Assembly (NCBI RefSeq): GCF_027247405.1
Contig: NZ_CP097463.1
Location: forward strand, 1,798,001-1,862,000
DNA length: 64,000 bases
Direction: 5' to 3'
DNA from: Jatrophihabitans cynanchi
Lineage (GTDB): Bacteria; Actinomycetota; Actinomycetes; Mycobacteriales; Jatrophihabitantaceae
Part shown: positions 48,403-63,427 of the stretch, piece after piece
How positions within the stretch are numbered: position 1 is the stretch's first letter
Layout: each line of letters starts with the position of its first letter
Position numbers and translations under genes: made by a program
The notes under the pieces: model-generated
Databases searched by the model: none
What the model saw: the letters and a program-made list of their open reading frames with translations, nothing else
Told to the model about the DNA's origin: nothing

Positions 48403-48777
48403 TCACGACTTGTCCTTCTTCGCGCCGTAACGACTGCGCGCCTGCTTGCGGTTGCGAACGCCCTGGGTGTCCAGCGAGCCGCGGATGATCTTGTAGCGGA
48501 CGCCGGGGAGGTCCTTCACCCGGCCGCCACGCACGAGCACGATCGAGTGCTCCTGCAGGTTGTGGCCGACACCCGGGATGTAGGCGGTGACCTCGATGCC
48601 GCTGGTCAGGCGCACGCGAGCCACCTTGCGAAGGGCCGAGTTCGGCTTCTTCGGCGTGGTGGTGTAGACGCGGGTGCAGACACCGCGGCGCTGCGGGGAA
48701 CCCTTCAGCGCCGGGGTCTTCGTCTTGCCGATCTTGTCCTGCCGGCCCTTGCGGACCAGTTGCTGGATCGTAGGCAT
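48403..48777 (-). CDS. rpsL: 30S ribosomal protein S12
   Basis: A 124-residue uS12 at the decoding centre. [20 protein letters not shown] starts it; [18 protein letters not shown] and [19 protein letters not shown] carry the residues where streptomycin resistance arises. Lys43 and Lys88 are both wild type, so no resistance allele is present. ATG 48777 is used although the frame stays open to 49008. It is the first gene of the str operon, with a long leader of about 230 nt. Confidence 0.97.
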   Translation of the reverse strand: MPTIQQLVRKGRQDKIGKTKTPALKGSPQRRGVCTRVYTTTPKKPNSALRKVARVRLTSGIEVTAYIPGVGHNLQEHSIVLVRGGRVKDLPGVRYKIIRGSLDTQGVRNRKQARSRYGAKKDKS

Positions 48778-48986
48778 GCGGCCTGCAATCTCCTCGCTCG
48801 CTCGAGTTGTGCTCGTGACGTCGGTGCTCGTTAGGGCACGTGGCCCCGGCGATTCCCCTGCTGTTGTCTTGTCCGCCGTCCGATCCCCGAGGTCGGGCGT
48901 GTCGCCCTCGCTCAGGCCAGCCCGTGGTGGATTCCTCGGTCTGGACGGATGGCCCCGCGCGACGGCACTGCCGCGCACAGGTCGGG

Positions 48987-49004
48987 GCCCGGATTCCTCC
49001 GGGC
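48987..49004 (-). other. Leader hairpin of the str operon with GNRA loop
   Basis: On the minus strand a 7-bp stem GCCCGGA/TCCGGGC closes a GGAA tetraloop. It lies about 5-25 nt after the predicted transcription start, so it would cap the 5' end of the rpsL leader. Possible roles are mRNA stability or protein binding. Confidence 0.6.
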
Positions 49005-49014
49005 ACAAGAGGCA

Positions 49015-49044
49015 AGCCTACCCGGGGGCGCGGCGTGATTCCAA
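49015..49044 (-). promoter_or_regulatory. Probable promoter of rpsL-rpsG-fusA-tuf
   Basis: Minus-strand TTGGAA (49039-49044) and TAGGCT (49015-49020) with an 18-bp spacer, in the 462-bp gap between rpoC and rpsL. This predicts a leader of about 230 nt. Between the leader hairpin and rpsL no reading frame or other strong structure was recognised. Confidence 0.6.
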
Positions 49045-49190
49045 ATCGCCCCCGCCCCTGAAGTTGTGCCCCCGCGGCGCACCGTACTCCGGCCACCCGG
49101 CGAGCCCGGGACCGAAGTGGCGTGAGCGAGAGTAAGAGTCGCGCGGGTACAGGTCGTCACCCGGGCAGCAGGCCGCCGCGGACGCACGGA

Positions 49191-49220
49191 ACGGGCCGGC
49201 CCCCGAGGGAGCCGGCCCGT
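49191..49220 (-). terminator. rpoC terminator hairpin
   Basis: A perfect 10-bp stem, ACGGGCCGGC (49191-49200) with GCCGGCCCGT (49211-49220), and a 10-nt loop, 19 bp after the rpoC stop. GC-rich without a U tract. It would end the rpoB-rpoC transcript before the str promoter. Confidence 0.75.
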
Positions 49221-49239
49221 CCTGACGTGCTGCCGTGGA

Positions 49240-53142
<3,903 letters not shown>

Positions 53143-53185
53143 GGTTCCTACCTTCTGTGGGTGTTGCAGTTCGTGCTGGTTGGGC

Positions 53186-53236
53186 TTGGCCCCGTAGCAG
53201 GGCGACACGCCGCGGCGGTGCCTGCTACGGGGCCAA
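53186..53236 (-). other. Perfect 16-bp hairpin between rpoB and rpoC
   Basis: TTGGCCCCGTAGCAGG (53186-53201) and its exact complement (53221-53236) enclose a 19-nt loop that itself contains the palindrome CGCCGCGGCG. It occupies half of the 97-bp spacer, ending 4 bp from the rpoB stop. It could be a processing or partial termination site adjusting the beta/beta' ratio. Confidence 0.85.
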
Positions 53237-53239
53237 CTC

Positions 53240-56686
<3,447 letters not shown>

Positions 56687-56796
56687 GATGCGTCCTTCCA
56701 AGGACTACTGACCGGGCCGAACTGCGCAGCCCCGGGCACCACAAAACAGGCCGCTGAGGTTGTCCAGACGGTCCGAAGGGTGGCAGAGGGCAGCGC

Positions 56797-56833
56797 AAAG
56801 TTGCAGTCTAGCAACTTTGGGCATGGCGAGCAA
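56797..56833 (-). promoter_or_regulatory. rpoB promoter with -10 inside a perfect inverted repeat
   Basis: Minus-strand TTGCTC (56828-56833), a 17-bp spacer and TAGACT (56805-56810). The -10 box is exactly the 6-bp centre of AAAGTTGC-N6-GCAACTTT (arms 56811-56818 and 56797-56804). The leader to rpoB is about 110 nt. A DNA-binding protein recognising the palindrome would directly control RNA polymerase synthesis. Confidence 0.7.
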
Positions 56834-57072
56834 GGCCACCCCCCGCGACCGAGCCGACCTCGGCGCCGCGGTCCCGGCGACCGACGGCCACCGCCTCCTG
56901 CGTGCGCCCCAGCCGAGTACTTCAGCCAATGGCGTGTGCAGAAAGGGTGCCTCGCCGATGCCCCTGCGTCAAGCATTTCCGCCGATCTCAAACGCCGCGA
57001 GAACCGCCAAAGCGCGCACGCAGGTCAGCGACCGACCGTTTCGTGGGCGGCAGCACCACCCGGTGCGGCCTC

Positions 57073-57180
57073 CGCCGAAGATCCGCGCGCCGCCGTGTCG
57101 GCCGACTCCAACGCGATGAGCTCCCCCGCCGAAGTGCCGCGCGCCGCCGTAGCGGCCGACCACAACGCGATGAGCTCCCC
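57073..57180. repeat. 54-bp tandem duplication
   Basis: Units 57073-57126 and 57127-57180 share CGCCGAAG, CCGCGCGCCGCCGT, CGGCCGAC and AACGCGATGAGCTCCCC with about eight differences. The period is 18 codons, so it reads as an 18-residue repeat in some frames, but no gene is evident. Confidence 0.75.
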
Positions 57181-57261
57181 CGCAAGCGGGAGGTACCCCC
57201 AGCGCGAAGAGCCCGCGCCGGCGCGAGCGAAGCGAGCTTGCCGATCGGCCCGCGCGATCCT

Positions 57262-57293
57262 CCCCCGCCGGCTACGCCTCGACTGGCGGGGGG
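57262..57293 (-). terminator. Candidate terminator of the mce operon
   Basis: CCCCCGCC (57262-57269) and GGCGGGGG (57285-57292) form an 8-bp stem with a 15-nt loop, about 60 bp after the last mce-operon gene on the minus strand. It is followed by further C-rich and G-rich pairs. Confidence 0.5.
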
Positions 57294-57354
57294 ACCCCCA
57301 GCCGCTTTGGGGCGGTCGCAAGGTCTGAGCCGCGCGGATCAAATCGGCGCGGAT

Positions 57355-58125
57355 TCAGGCAGCCGGCGCGTACTCGTAGTTGGCGACCAGCCAGTGGCCA
57401 TGGCTTTGCTGCATCGTGACCCGGGCGCTGAAGATCGACAGCTTGGGGGCGTTGGAGCCGGTCTGGCTGTTCGTCGTGGACAGCTGGCCGAAGATCAGCA
57501 CGGTCCACTGCGAGCCGTCCTTGCTGATCGACTCGATCCCGGCACTGTTGACCTGGGCGGTCTGGGTGAACTGGACCTTGGCGGCCTGCGGCTTGATCAG
57601 CTTCTCCATGGCGGTGCGGTACTGGCCGGTCAGCTTGCCGGTGGTGCAGGCCAGCCCGCTCTTCTCCGCCGCGTCCAGCTTGCGGTAGTCGTAGGTGTTC
57701 ATCGTGGCCATGCAGGTCTTCGCGGCGGCAAGCACCTCGGTGCGCTGGTGCTGGACGTCGACGTGCGGCGTGGCCCACCAGATGCCGTGGCTGGCGGTGA
57801 CGCCGAAGCCGAGCAGGACCACGACCAGTGCCGCCAGCAGGCCGGCCGGCAGCCAGGCGAGCCGGCCGGGTGAGTCCGGGCGGTTCCGCTCCCGCGCGGG
57901 CGCCACGGACCTAGGTGTAGTCGGTTCGGGCGCCACCGACTGCGGCGCGGCCGCCTCGGGTGCGACCGGCGCCGCCTCGGGTGCGGCCGGGCCGGGCCGG
58001 GGAGCGGGTCGCGCCGCACCCGGCGTGGGCCGGCCGCCGATGCGGCGCGCCCGGCTGGCGGCCCCGGGGCCCGGTGTGGGGCGCGTGGCCGGCTGCTCGG
58101 TCCGCTGCTCGTCGGCGTCGTTCAT
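57355..58125 (-). CDS. Mce-associated membrane protein with Pro/Ala-rich N-terminus
   Basis: A 256-residue single-pass protein. About 85 residues of Pro/Ala-rich cytoplasmic sequence precede a transmembrane helix (WLPAGLLAALVVVLLGFGVTA, near 89-109). An external domain of the NTF2-like Mce-associated type follows (KTCMATMNTYDYRKLDAA through HGHWLVANYEYAPAA). Such proteins help assemble or stabilise the Mce lipid importer at the cell envelope. ATG 58125 overlaps the previous stop by 4 bp (ATGA). It is the last gene of the operon. Confidence 0.82.
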   Translation of the reverse strand: MNDADEQRTEQPATRPTPGPGAASRARRIGGRPTPGAARPAPRPGPAAPEAAPVAPEAAAPQSVAPEPTTPRSVAPARERNRPDSPGRLAWLPAGLLAALVVVLLGFGVTASHGIWWATPHVDVQHQRTEVLAAAKTCMATMNTYDYRKLDAAEKSGLACTTGKLTGQYRTAMEKLIKPQAAKVQFTQTAQVNSAGIESISKDGSQWTVLIFGQLSTTNSQTGSNAPKLSIFSARVTMQQSHGHWLVANYEYAPAA

Positions 58126-58658
58126 GACAGGTCGATCCCCTGCAGGTCGGACGCGAGCCACTTGGAGCCGGAGTGCACCATCGTCAGCTGGATGCGCTTG
58201 GGGATGGCCGCCGACGTCTTGCCCGTGTCGTCGACCCGATAGCCACTTGCCACGACCAGAACCAGCAGCCCCTTGACCGGGCTGCCACCCTCCAGCGCGA
58301 CGTCGCTCACGGTGGCCTTGATGTCGAACTTGTTCTTGGTCAGTTGCACCAGCGTCGTGGCCTTGTCCTTCTGCAGATCACTCTTGAGTTGGCCGGTGAC
58401 CCCGGCCAGAGCGCGGGCGAAGTCGGCGTCGAAGCGGGCCCGCGAGTAGGTCAGCAGGTTCACCGTCTGCACCGCGGCGGCCTTGAGCGCAGCCTGCTCG
58501 CCGGAGCTGAAGGCGGCTGCCGGAGCGGCCTTCTCGTGCCGGTCCCGGGCCGGGTAGACCACGACGAACAGCAGCACGGCGAGCACCGCCGCGACGACGG
58601 CCAGCACGCCGGCGGCGACCCACGGGGGACGCGCCAGCGGTTCGCGTACAGATGCCAT
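58122..58658 (-). CDS. Mce-associated membrane protein
   Basis: A 178-residue single-pass protein: short cytoplasmic start, a transmembrane helix (PPWVAAGVLAVVAAVLAVLLFVVVY-like, residues 11-35), then a periplasm-side NTF2-like domain (AVQTVNLLTYSRARFDADFARAL, KTSAAIPKRIQLTMVHSGSKWLASDLQ). It resembles the Mas proteins encoded beside actinobacterial mce genes. It is paired with the next protein by a 4-bp overlap and follows mceF by 66 bp. Confidence 0.83.
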   Translation of the reverse strand: MASVREPLARPPWVAAGVLAVVAAVLAVLLFVVVYPARDRHEKAAPAAAFSSGEQAALKAAAVQTVNLLTYSRARFDADFARALAGVTGQLKSDLQKDKATTLVQLTKNKFDIKATVSDVALEGGSPVKGLLVLVVASGYRVDDTGKTSAAIPKRIQLTMVHSGSKWLASDLQGIDLS

Positions 58659-58724
58659 CGTCTACCTCGAATTCTCAGGTCCGCGCTACCGGCCGGCGCC
58701 GCGGACGTGGTGCCCGGGGGCAGG

Positions 58725-60014
58725 TCAGTTCAGCGCGGTGGTCAAGATCGCGATCCAGGACCGGTCACCGAGGATCGCGGCGCGACCGCCGACGTCCCCC
58801 AGTCTGACAGTGTTCGCCGTGGTGGCGCGGGGGTAGGCGACCCCGCCGCCGGACTCGCTGATCGGGTCGCCGCCGGGCACATTGGCCGAGCCGCGCACGC
58901 TCGTCCCGCTGCTGACCGGCGCGGTGCAGCGGGCACCCACGTTCGGCGCCTTCGGCTCGGTCTGGCTGGGCTGGCGGCGGTCGGTTCCGCCGTACCCCTG
59001 GCCGCCCTTTTTGGGGTCGCCACAGTCCGGCGGGTCCATCTGGGACTGCAGCACGAATCCCAGCCGGCCGCAGGTGGCGTTGCCGCACGAGCCACCGGTG
59101 CCCAGGGAGGTCTGCCCGCCCGCGGCGAGCGCCGGGTACAGCTCGAGGATCTCCTCGATCCCGTCGAGGTGGCGCACCAGCACGTCGCCCAGGGACGCCA
59201 GGTTGGCCAGCGTGGCACCCAGGTCGGTCCGGTTGTCCTTGATGAAGCTGCCGATGACCGACACGTCGGCCGGGCCGTTGCGCAGCAGCTTGCGGATGTC
59301 GCCGTCGCTCGCCTTCAGCTGCTGGGACAGCAGGTTCAAGCTGTGCGTGAAGCTCTGCAACGGCTGCGCCTCGGCCAGCTGGGTGTCCAACACCTTCGCG
59401 GCCGACTGGATGAGCGCGATGGTGCTCGGCAGGTTCTGCTGCGCCGTCTCGAGCACGTTGTTGGACGAGTCCAGCAGCGAGCCCAGCGCCTCGCCACGGT
59501 TGGCGAACGCCTTGCCCAGCTCGGTGACGGTCGTCTGCAGCGACGGGATGTCGACCGAGGTGACCAGCGCGTCCAGGTTGGTCATCAGCTGCTGCGCCGA
59601 TACCGGGATGCGCGTCTTGTCCATCGTGATGATCTCACCGCCCTTCAGGTACGGCCCGGTACCGTCGGGCGGGACGAGGTTCACGTACTGCTCGCCGATC
59701 ACCGACCGGTCCGAGACCGTGGCGGCGGTGCTGACCGGGATCTTCGGGTCGTTGCAGTCGTCCAGGTGCAGGTCGACCTTGACGCCCTTGTCGATCAGGC
59801 TCAGCCGGCCCACCCGGCCGACGGTCACACCGCGGTAGGTGACCTCGGCGTTGGTGAAGATGCCGCCGGAGTCGGGGAACTCGGCGCTGATGGTGCAGGC
59901 GTCCGATCCGATCCCCCGGAACAGGCCGACGTACTCGGCGCTCACGTACGACACGCCCACCAGGGTCAGGACGACGAACAGGATCAGCTGGACCTTGACC
60001 GATCGACGCAGCAT
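58725..60014 (-). CDS. MCE family protein, MceF position
   Basis: A 429-residue protein. An N-terminal helix (VQLILFVVLTLVGVSYVSA) precedes the MCE/MlaD domain at about 35-115 (YRGVTVGRVGRLSLIDKGVKV). A long helical region for tube assembly (about 135-280) and a Gly/Pro/Ser-rich tail follow. Six Mce proteins form the lipid-transport tube between membrane and outer envelope; the last in order is called F. It is followed by the two Mce-associated genes. Confidence 0.87.
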   Translation of the reverse strand: MLRRSVKVQLILFVVLTLVGVSYVSAEYVGLFRGIGSDACTISAEFPDSGGIFTNAEVTYRGVTVGRVGRLSLIDKGVKVDLHLDDCNDPKIPVSTAATVSDRSVIGEQYVNLVPPDGTGPYLKGGEIITMDKTRIPVSAQQLMTNLDALVTSVDIPSLQTTVTELGKAFANRGEALGSLLDSSNNVLETAQQNLPSTIALIQSAAKVLDTQLAEAQPLQSFTHSLNLLSQQLKASDGDIRKLLRNGPADVSVIGSFIKDNRTDLGATLANLASLGDVLVRHLDGIEEILELYPALAAGGQTSLGTGGSCGNATCGRLGFVLQSQMDPPDCGDPKKGGQGYGGTDRRQPSQTEPKAPNVGARCTAPVSSGTSVRGSANVPGGDPISESGGGVAYPRATTANTVRLGDVGGRAAILGDRSWIAILTTALN

Positions 60015-60021
60015 CAGCTCA

Positions 60022-61185
60022 TCACCTGCCCACTCCGATCAGCGCGGGCTGCAGCGAACTTGCCCCGGACGAGTCCGTCGTCAGCGGCGTCGCGGCTACG
60101 TCGCCGGCCCCGGCGGGCACCAGGTTGCACAGCTTCTTGTTCAGCCCGCACAGCTCGTTCGTGAGGTTGAAGTCGAGATACAGGTGCAAGTTGGCGTAGT
60201 CGCCGCGGATCATTTCGGTGGTCTTGCCGACCGGGAACGGGAAGCTGAGCGCCACCTTCATCGCCCTGGGCAGGTTCTGGCCGGCCGCGGCGAGCTCGTG
60301 CAGCACCGGGGTGAGACTGTTCAGCGAGGAGACGAAGTTCTGCTCGGTTCCGGTGATCACCCGGGTCGCGACGTCACCCAGGTTGGCCAGGCTGGAGAGC
60401 ATCGTGACCAGCTGGCCGCGCTCGTCCTTGAGGATCTGCAGCGCCTGCGGGAAGGTGTCCAGGGCGTTCACGATGGTGCGCTTCTGCGCGTTGAGGCTGA
60501 CGGCGAGCCGGTCCAGCGCCTCCAGTGCGTCGACGATGTCGTTCTTCTGGCGATCCAGGGTGCCGACGAACGTGTTCAGCTGACCCAGCAGGTCACGGAC
60601 GGCGCCCTCGTTGCCCTTGAGCGCCTTGTTCAGCTCGGTGGTGATGATCCGGATCTGCTGCAGGCCGCCGCCGTTGAGCAGCAGCGAGAGCGCCCCGAGC
60701 ACCTCCTCGACCTCCGGCGCGCTGCCGGTGTGATCGATCGGGATGACCGAACCGTTCTTCAGCTCGGTCGCGGCGGGCTTGTCGGTCGGCTGCTGCAGGG
60801 CGACGTACTTCTCCCCCAGCAGCGAGGTCATCTTCACCTCGGCGCGCGCGTTCGCCGGAAGCTGGACGTCGCGGTTGACCAGCAGCGTCACCCGGGCCGT
60901 CCAGCCGTTGGTGGCCGGATCCCCGCTCCGGCTGCCGTCCTCGGCCGCACTGAGCCGGATCGACTCCACCTTGCCGACGGCGACGTCGTTGACCTTGACC
61001 GCCGACTGCGGCACGAGGTCCAGTACGTCGCGGAAGTAGACGGTGACGTGGTACGGATGCGCGCCCAGGTCGGCGCCGCCGGGCAGGTCCGCGCTGTACA
61101 GCCCGGAGAACCCGCAGCCGGACAGCGTCACGGCTGCTGCGGCGAGGCCGGCGACCCCGGCGAGGACGATCCCACGGCGCGCCAT
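60022..61185 (-). CDS. MCE family lipoprotein, MceE position
   Basis: A 387-residue protein. The signal sequence ends with lipobox LSGC (Cys24), the mark of MceE-type (LprK-like) lipoproteins. The MCE domain is at about 44-125 (YHVTVYFRDVLDLVPQSAVKVNDVAVGKVESI-like region), followed by helices to about 300 and a short tail. It overlaps mceD by one base. Confidence 0.88.
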   Translation of the reverse strand: MARRGIVLAGVAGLAAAAVTLSGCGFSGLYSADLPGGADLGAHPYHVTVYFRDVLDLVPQSAVKVNDVAVGKVESIRLSAAEDGSRSGDPATNGWTARVTLLVNRDVQLPANARAEVKMTSLLGEKYVALQQPTDKPAATELKNGSVIPIDHTGSAPEVEEVLGALSLLLNGGGLQQIRIITTELNKALKGNEGAVRDLLGQLNTFVGTLDRQKNDIVDALEALDRLAVSLNAQKRTIVNALDTFPQALQILKDERGQLVTMLSSLANLGDVATRVITGTEQNFVSSLNSLTPVLHELAAAGQNLPRAMKVALSFPFPVGKTTEMIRGDYANLHLYLDFNLTNELCGLNKKLCNLVPAGAGDVAATPLTTDSSGASSLQPALIGVGR

Positions 61186-62381
61186 CAGCCACCACCTACC
61201 GGGATCAGGCCGCCGAGGCCGCCGTCGAGCAACTGCTGGATCAGCGCCTGCAGCGCGGCCGGATCCACGCCGGACGGCAGCGAGCCGCCGCCGGGAAGCT
61301 TGGCGATCACCTGCTGGCAGGTCTTGGCGATCTCGCCGGTCAGCGGCCCGAGCAGGTTGCCGACCGGCGCGAGCAGGCCGCCGGCGTTCAGCAGCAGGCA
61401 GATCTGGCCGGGGTCGGTGATGGAGGCGAGATTGCTCCGGGTGCCGACGACGCCGAGGTCGTCCTGGTACGCGTGCACCAGGTTCGCGAGCGCGATCGGC
61501 CCGACCGCCAGCGTCTCGTTGATCGACGCCTTCTGCTTGATCAGGACCCCGGTGATGTCCTTGAGCCCGCTCAGATCGGTGTGCACCTTGGCGGCGTTGT
61601 CGTGGACGAACGTGGCGACCGAGTCCAGGGCGTTGCCGAGATTGTGCAGCGCGGCTCCCAGGTCGGCGCGCTCGTTCGCCAGATCGCCGGCGACCTGTGC
61701 CAACTGCTCCTCGAAGTGCCGGACCTGGGTGTCGCTCGCGGCGAGCGCCTGGGTGAACGCCTGCAGGTTCTTCACCGTGCCGAACAGGTCCTCCCGACCG
61801 TCGGAGAGGGTCTTGGCCGCCTGCGACAGCGCGGTGATGCTCTGGCCGAGCGCGGCGCCGTTGCCCTGCAGGTTGGCGGCCGCGACCTTGACGAACGTGT
61901 CCAGCGCACCGTCGGAGTTCGCGCCGTTCGGGCCGAGCGCGGTCGAGAGCTTGTCCAGTGCGGCGTAGATGTCGTCCAGCTCGGCGGGCGAGGCGGTGCG
62001 GGACAGCGGGATCGTGGCGCCGGAGGCGAGCTTCGGACCGCCGTTGTACGCCGGCGCCAGCTGGACGTAGCGATCGCTGACCAGGGAGTTCGCGATGATC
62101 ACCGCGACCGCATCGGCGGGGACGTCGTACTTGCTGTCGTACTCCAACTTGACCGCGACCGAGGCACCCTGCGGAGTGACGTTGTCGACCTTGCCGACCT
62201 TCACGCCCAGGATCTCGACCGGAGTGCCGGGATACACGCCGACCGCGGACGCGAAGTGCGCGGTGACCGAGCGGGTCCCGCGACCGCCGAGCAGCACGTA
62301 CAGCCCGACGCCGAGCGCGACCGCGACGACGACTACCCCGACCACGACCCTGGTCAGGTTCGCGGACAGCCTGGCGATCAT
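61185..62381 (-). CDS. MCE family protein, MceD position
   Basis: A 398-residue protein: N-terminal transmembrane helix (about 11-31), MCE domain at about 38-120 (GTPVEILGVKVGKVDNVTPQG), then a long helical segment to about 290 and a Gly/Leu-rich tail. It overlaps mceC by 4 bp (ATGA) and mceE by 1 bp, showing tight co-translation of the tube subunits. Confidence 0.87.
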   Translation of the reverse strand: MIARLSANLTRVVVGVVVVAVALGVGLYVLLGGRGTRSVTAHFASAVGVYPGTPVEILGVKVGKVDNVTPQGASVAVKLEYDSKYDVPADAVAVIIANSLVSDRYVQLAPAYNGGPKLASGATIPLSRTASPAELDDIYAALDKLSTALGPNGANSDGALDTFVKVAAANLQGNGAALGQSITALSQAAKTLSDGREDLFGTVKNLQAFTQALAASDTQVRHFEEQLAQVAGDLANERADLGAALHNLGNALDSVATFVHDNAAKVHTDLSGLKDITGVLIKQKASINETLAVGPIALANLVHAYQDDLGVVGTRSNLASITDPGQICLLLNAGGLLAPVGNLLGPLTGEIAKTCQQVIAKLPGGGSLPSGVDPAALQALIQQLLDGGLGGLIPVGGG

Positions 62382-63427
62382 GAGCCGCCCCCGACGAGCA
62401 GCCCGACGACGCCGCCGGCGCTGAAGTTCTGGATGTAGTTGTCGAACCAGCGTCCGTTGCCCAGGGTGTTGTTGAAGACCCGGTAGAACGGGCCGAGCAG
62501 CGCCAGGCCGCGGTCGAGGCTGTCCTGGTTCTTCTGCAGCAGGGTCAGCAGGCCGTGCAGCTGGTCCAGCAGCGGGCCGAGCGTCTTCTGGTTGTCCGCG
62601 ACCAGACCCTGCAGCTGGGTCGACAGCGTCGTGGTGTTCACCAGCAGCGAGTGGATCGCGGCCCGCCGGTTGTTCAGCTCGTCCAGCAGCAGGCCACCGT
62701 CCGAGATCAGTTTCTGCAGGTCGGCGTCGCGGGAGGCGAGCACGCCGGTGACCTCGTTGGCCTTCTGCAGCAGGTTGCGCAGCTGCGCGTCCCGCGAGGC
62801 GATGGTGTTGGACAGCCGGGTCATTCCGCTGAGCACGTTCTGCACCGAGGCCGGGGTGCCCTTGAAGTCGTCGGACAGCACCCCGAAAGCCTTCGCGAGC
62901 GCGCCGGTGTCGATGTCCTGCACGGTGTGGGTCAGCTCGGTGAAGGCGGGGTACACGTCGAACGGCGAGGTCGTGCGGGACAGCGGGATGGTCGCACCGG
63001 GCCGCTGTTTCGCGGTGCCCGTCGAATCGACGGACAGGTACTTCGCACCGAGCAGCGTCTTCAGCTTGATAGCCGCGGTGCTCCGGTCACCGATGAAGGC
63101 GCTCTTGACCCGGAAGGTGACCTTGACCTTGTTGCCGGCCAGGGCGACCTCGTCGACCTCACCCACCTTCACGCCGGCGACCCGCACCTCGTCACCGGAG
63201 CGCAGCCCCGCGGCTTCGGAGAAGTACGCACTGTACGAGGTGCCGCCGCCGATCAGCGGCAGCTTGCTGGCATTGAACGCGGCCCACAGGATCACCAGGA
63301 TGAGCACCAGGCCGATGGCGCCGATCGGCGTGGGGTTGCGCGCGCTGAACGGCTTGCCGCCGATGTTGGTGCGGCGGGTCTTGACCGGCTCCGACTCGGC
63401 GGCCGGCGGCGTCCGGGGCTCGCTCAC
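62378..63427 (-). CDS. MCE family protein, MceC position
   Basis: A 349-residue protein with a 37-residue charged cytoplasmic leader. A transmembrane helix (IGAIGLVLILVILWAAFNA) and an MCE domain at about 60-140 (GLRSGDEVRVAGVKVGEVDEV) follow, then a helical region. GTG 63427 overlaps the mceB stop as GTGA; the open extension to 63520 lies inside mceB. The C-terminal YIQNFSAGG segment resembles other MceC-type subunits. Confidence 0.86.
   Translation of the reverse strand: MSEPRTPPAAESEPVKTRRTNIGGKPFSARNPTPIGAIGLVLILVILWAAFNASKLPLIGGGTSYSAYFSEAAGLRSGDEVRVAGVKVGEVDEVALAGNKVKVTFRVKSAFIGDRSTAAIKLKTLLGAKYLSVDSTGTAKQRPGATIPLSRTTSPFDVYPAFTELTHTVQDIDTGALAKAFGVLSDDFKGTPASVQNVLSGMTRLSNTIASRDAQLRNLLQKANEVTGVLASRDADLQKLISDGGLLLDELNNRRAAIHSLLVNTTTLSTQLQGLVADNQKTLGPLLDQLHGLLTLLQKNQDSLDRGLALLGPFYRVFNNTLGNGRWFDNYIQNFSAGGVVGLLVGGGS

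Larger units (their letters stand above)
56834..57354. other. Gene-free region between the rpoB promoter and the mce operon end
   Basis: About 520 bp with no convincing gene. It holds a 54-bp near-duplication (57073-57180) and GC-rich hairpins near 57262-57293. Open frames exist on both strands but only because of base composition; none resembles a known family or has a good start site. Confidence 0.6.

Noticed and set aside
48403-48777. Streptomycin-resistance change in S12
   Set aside because: Lys43 and Lys88 are both the sensitive wild-type residues.
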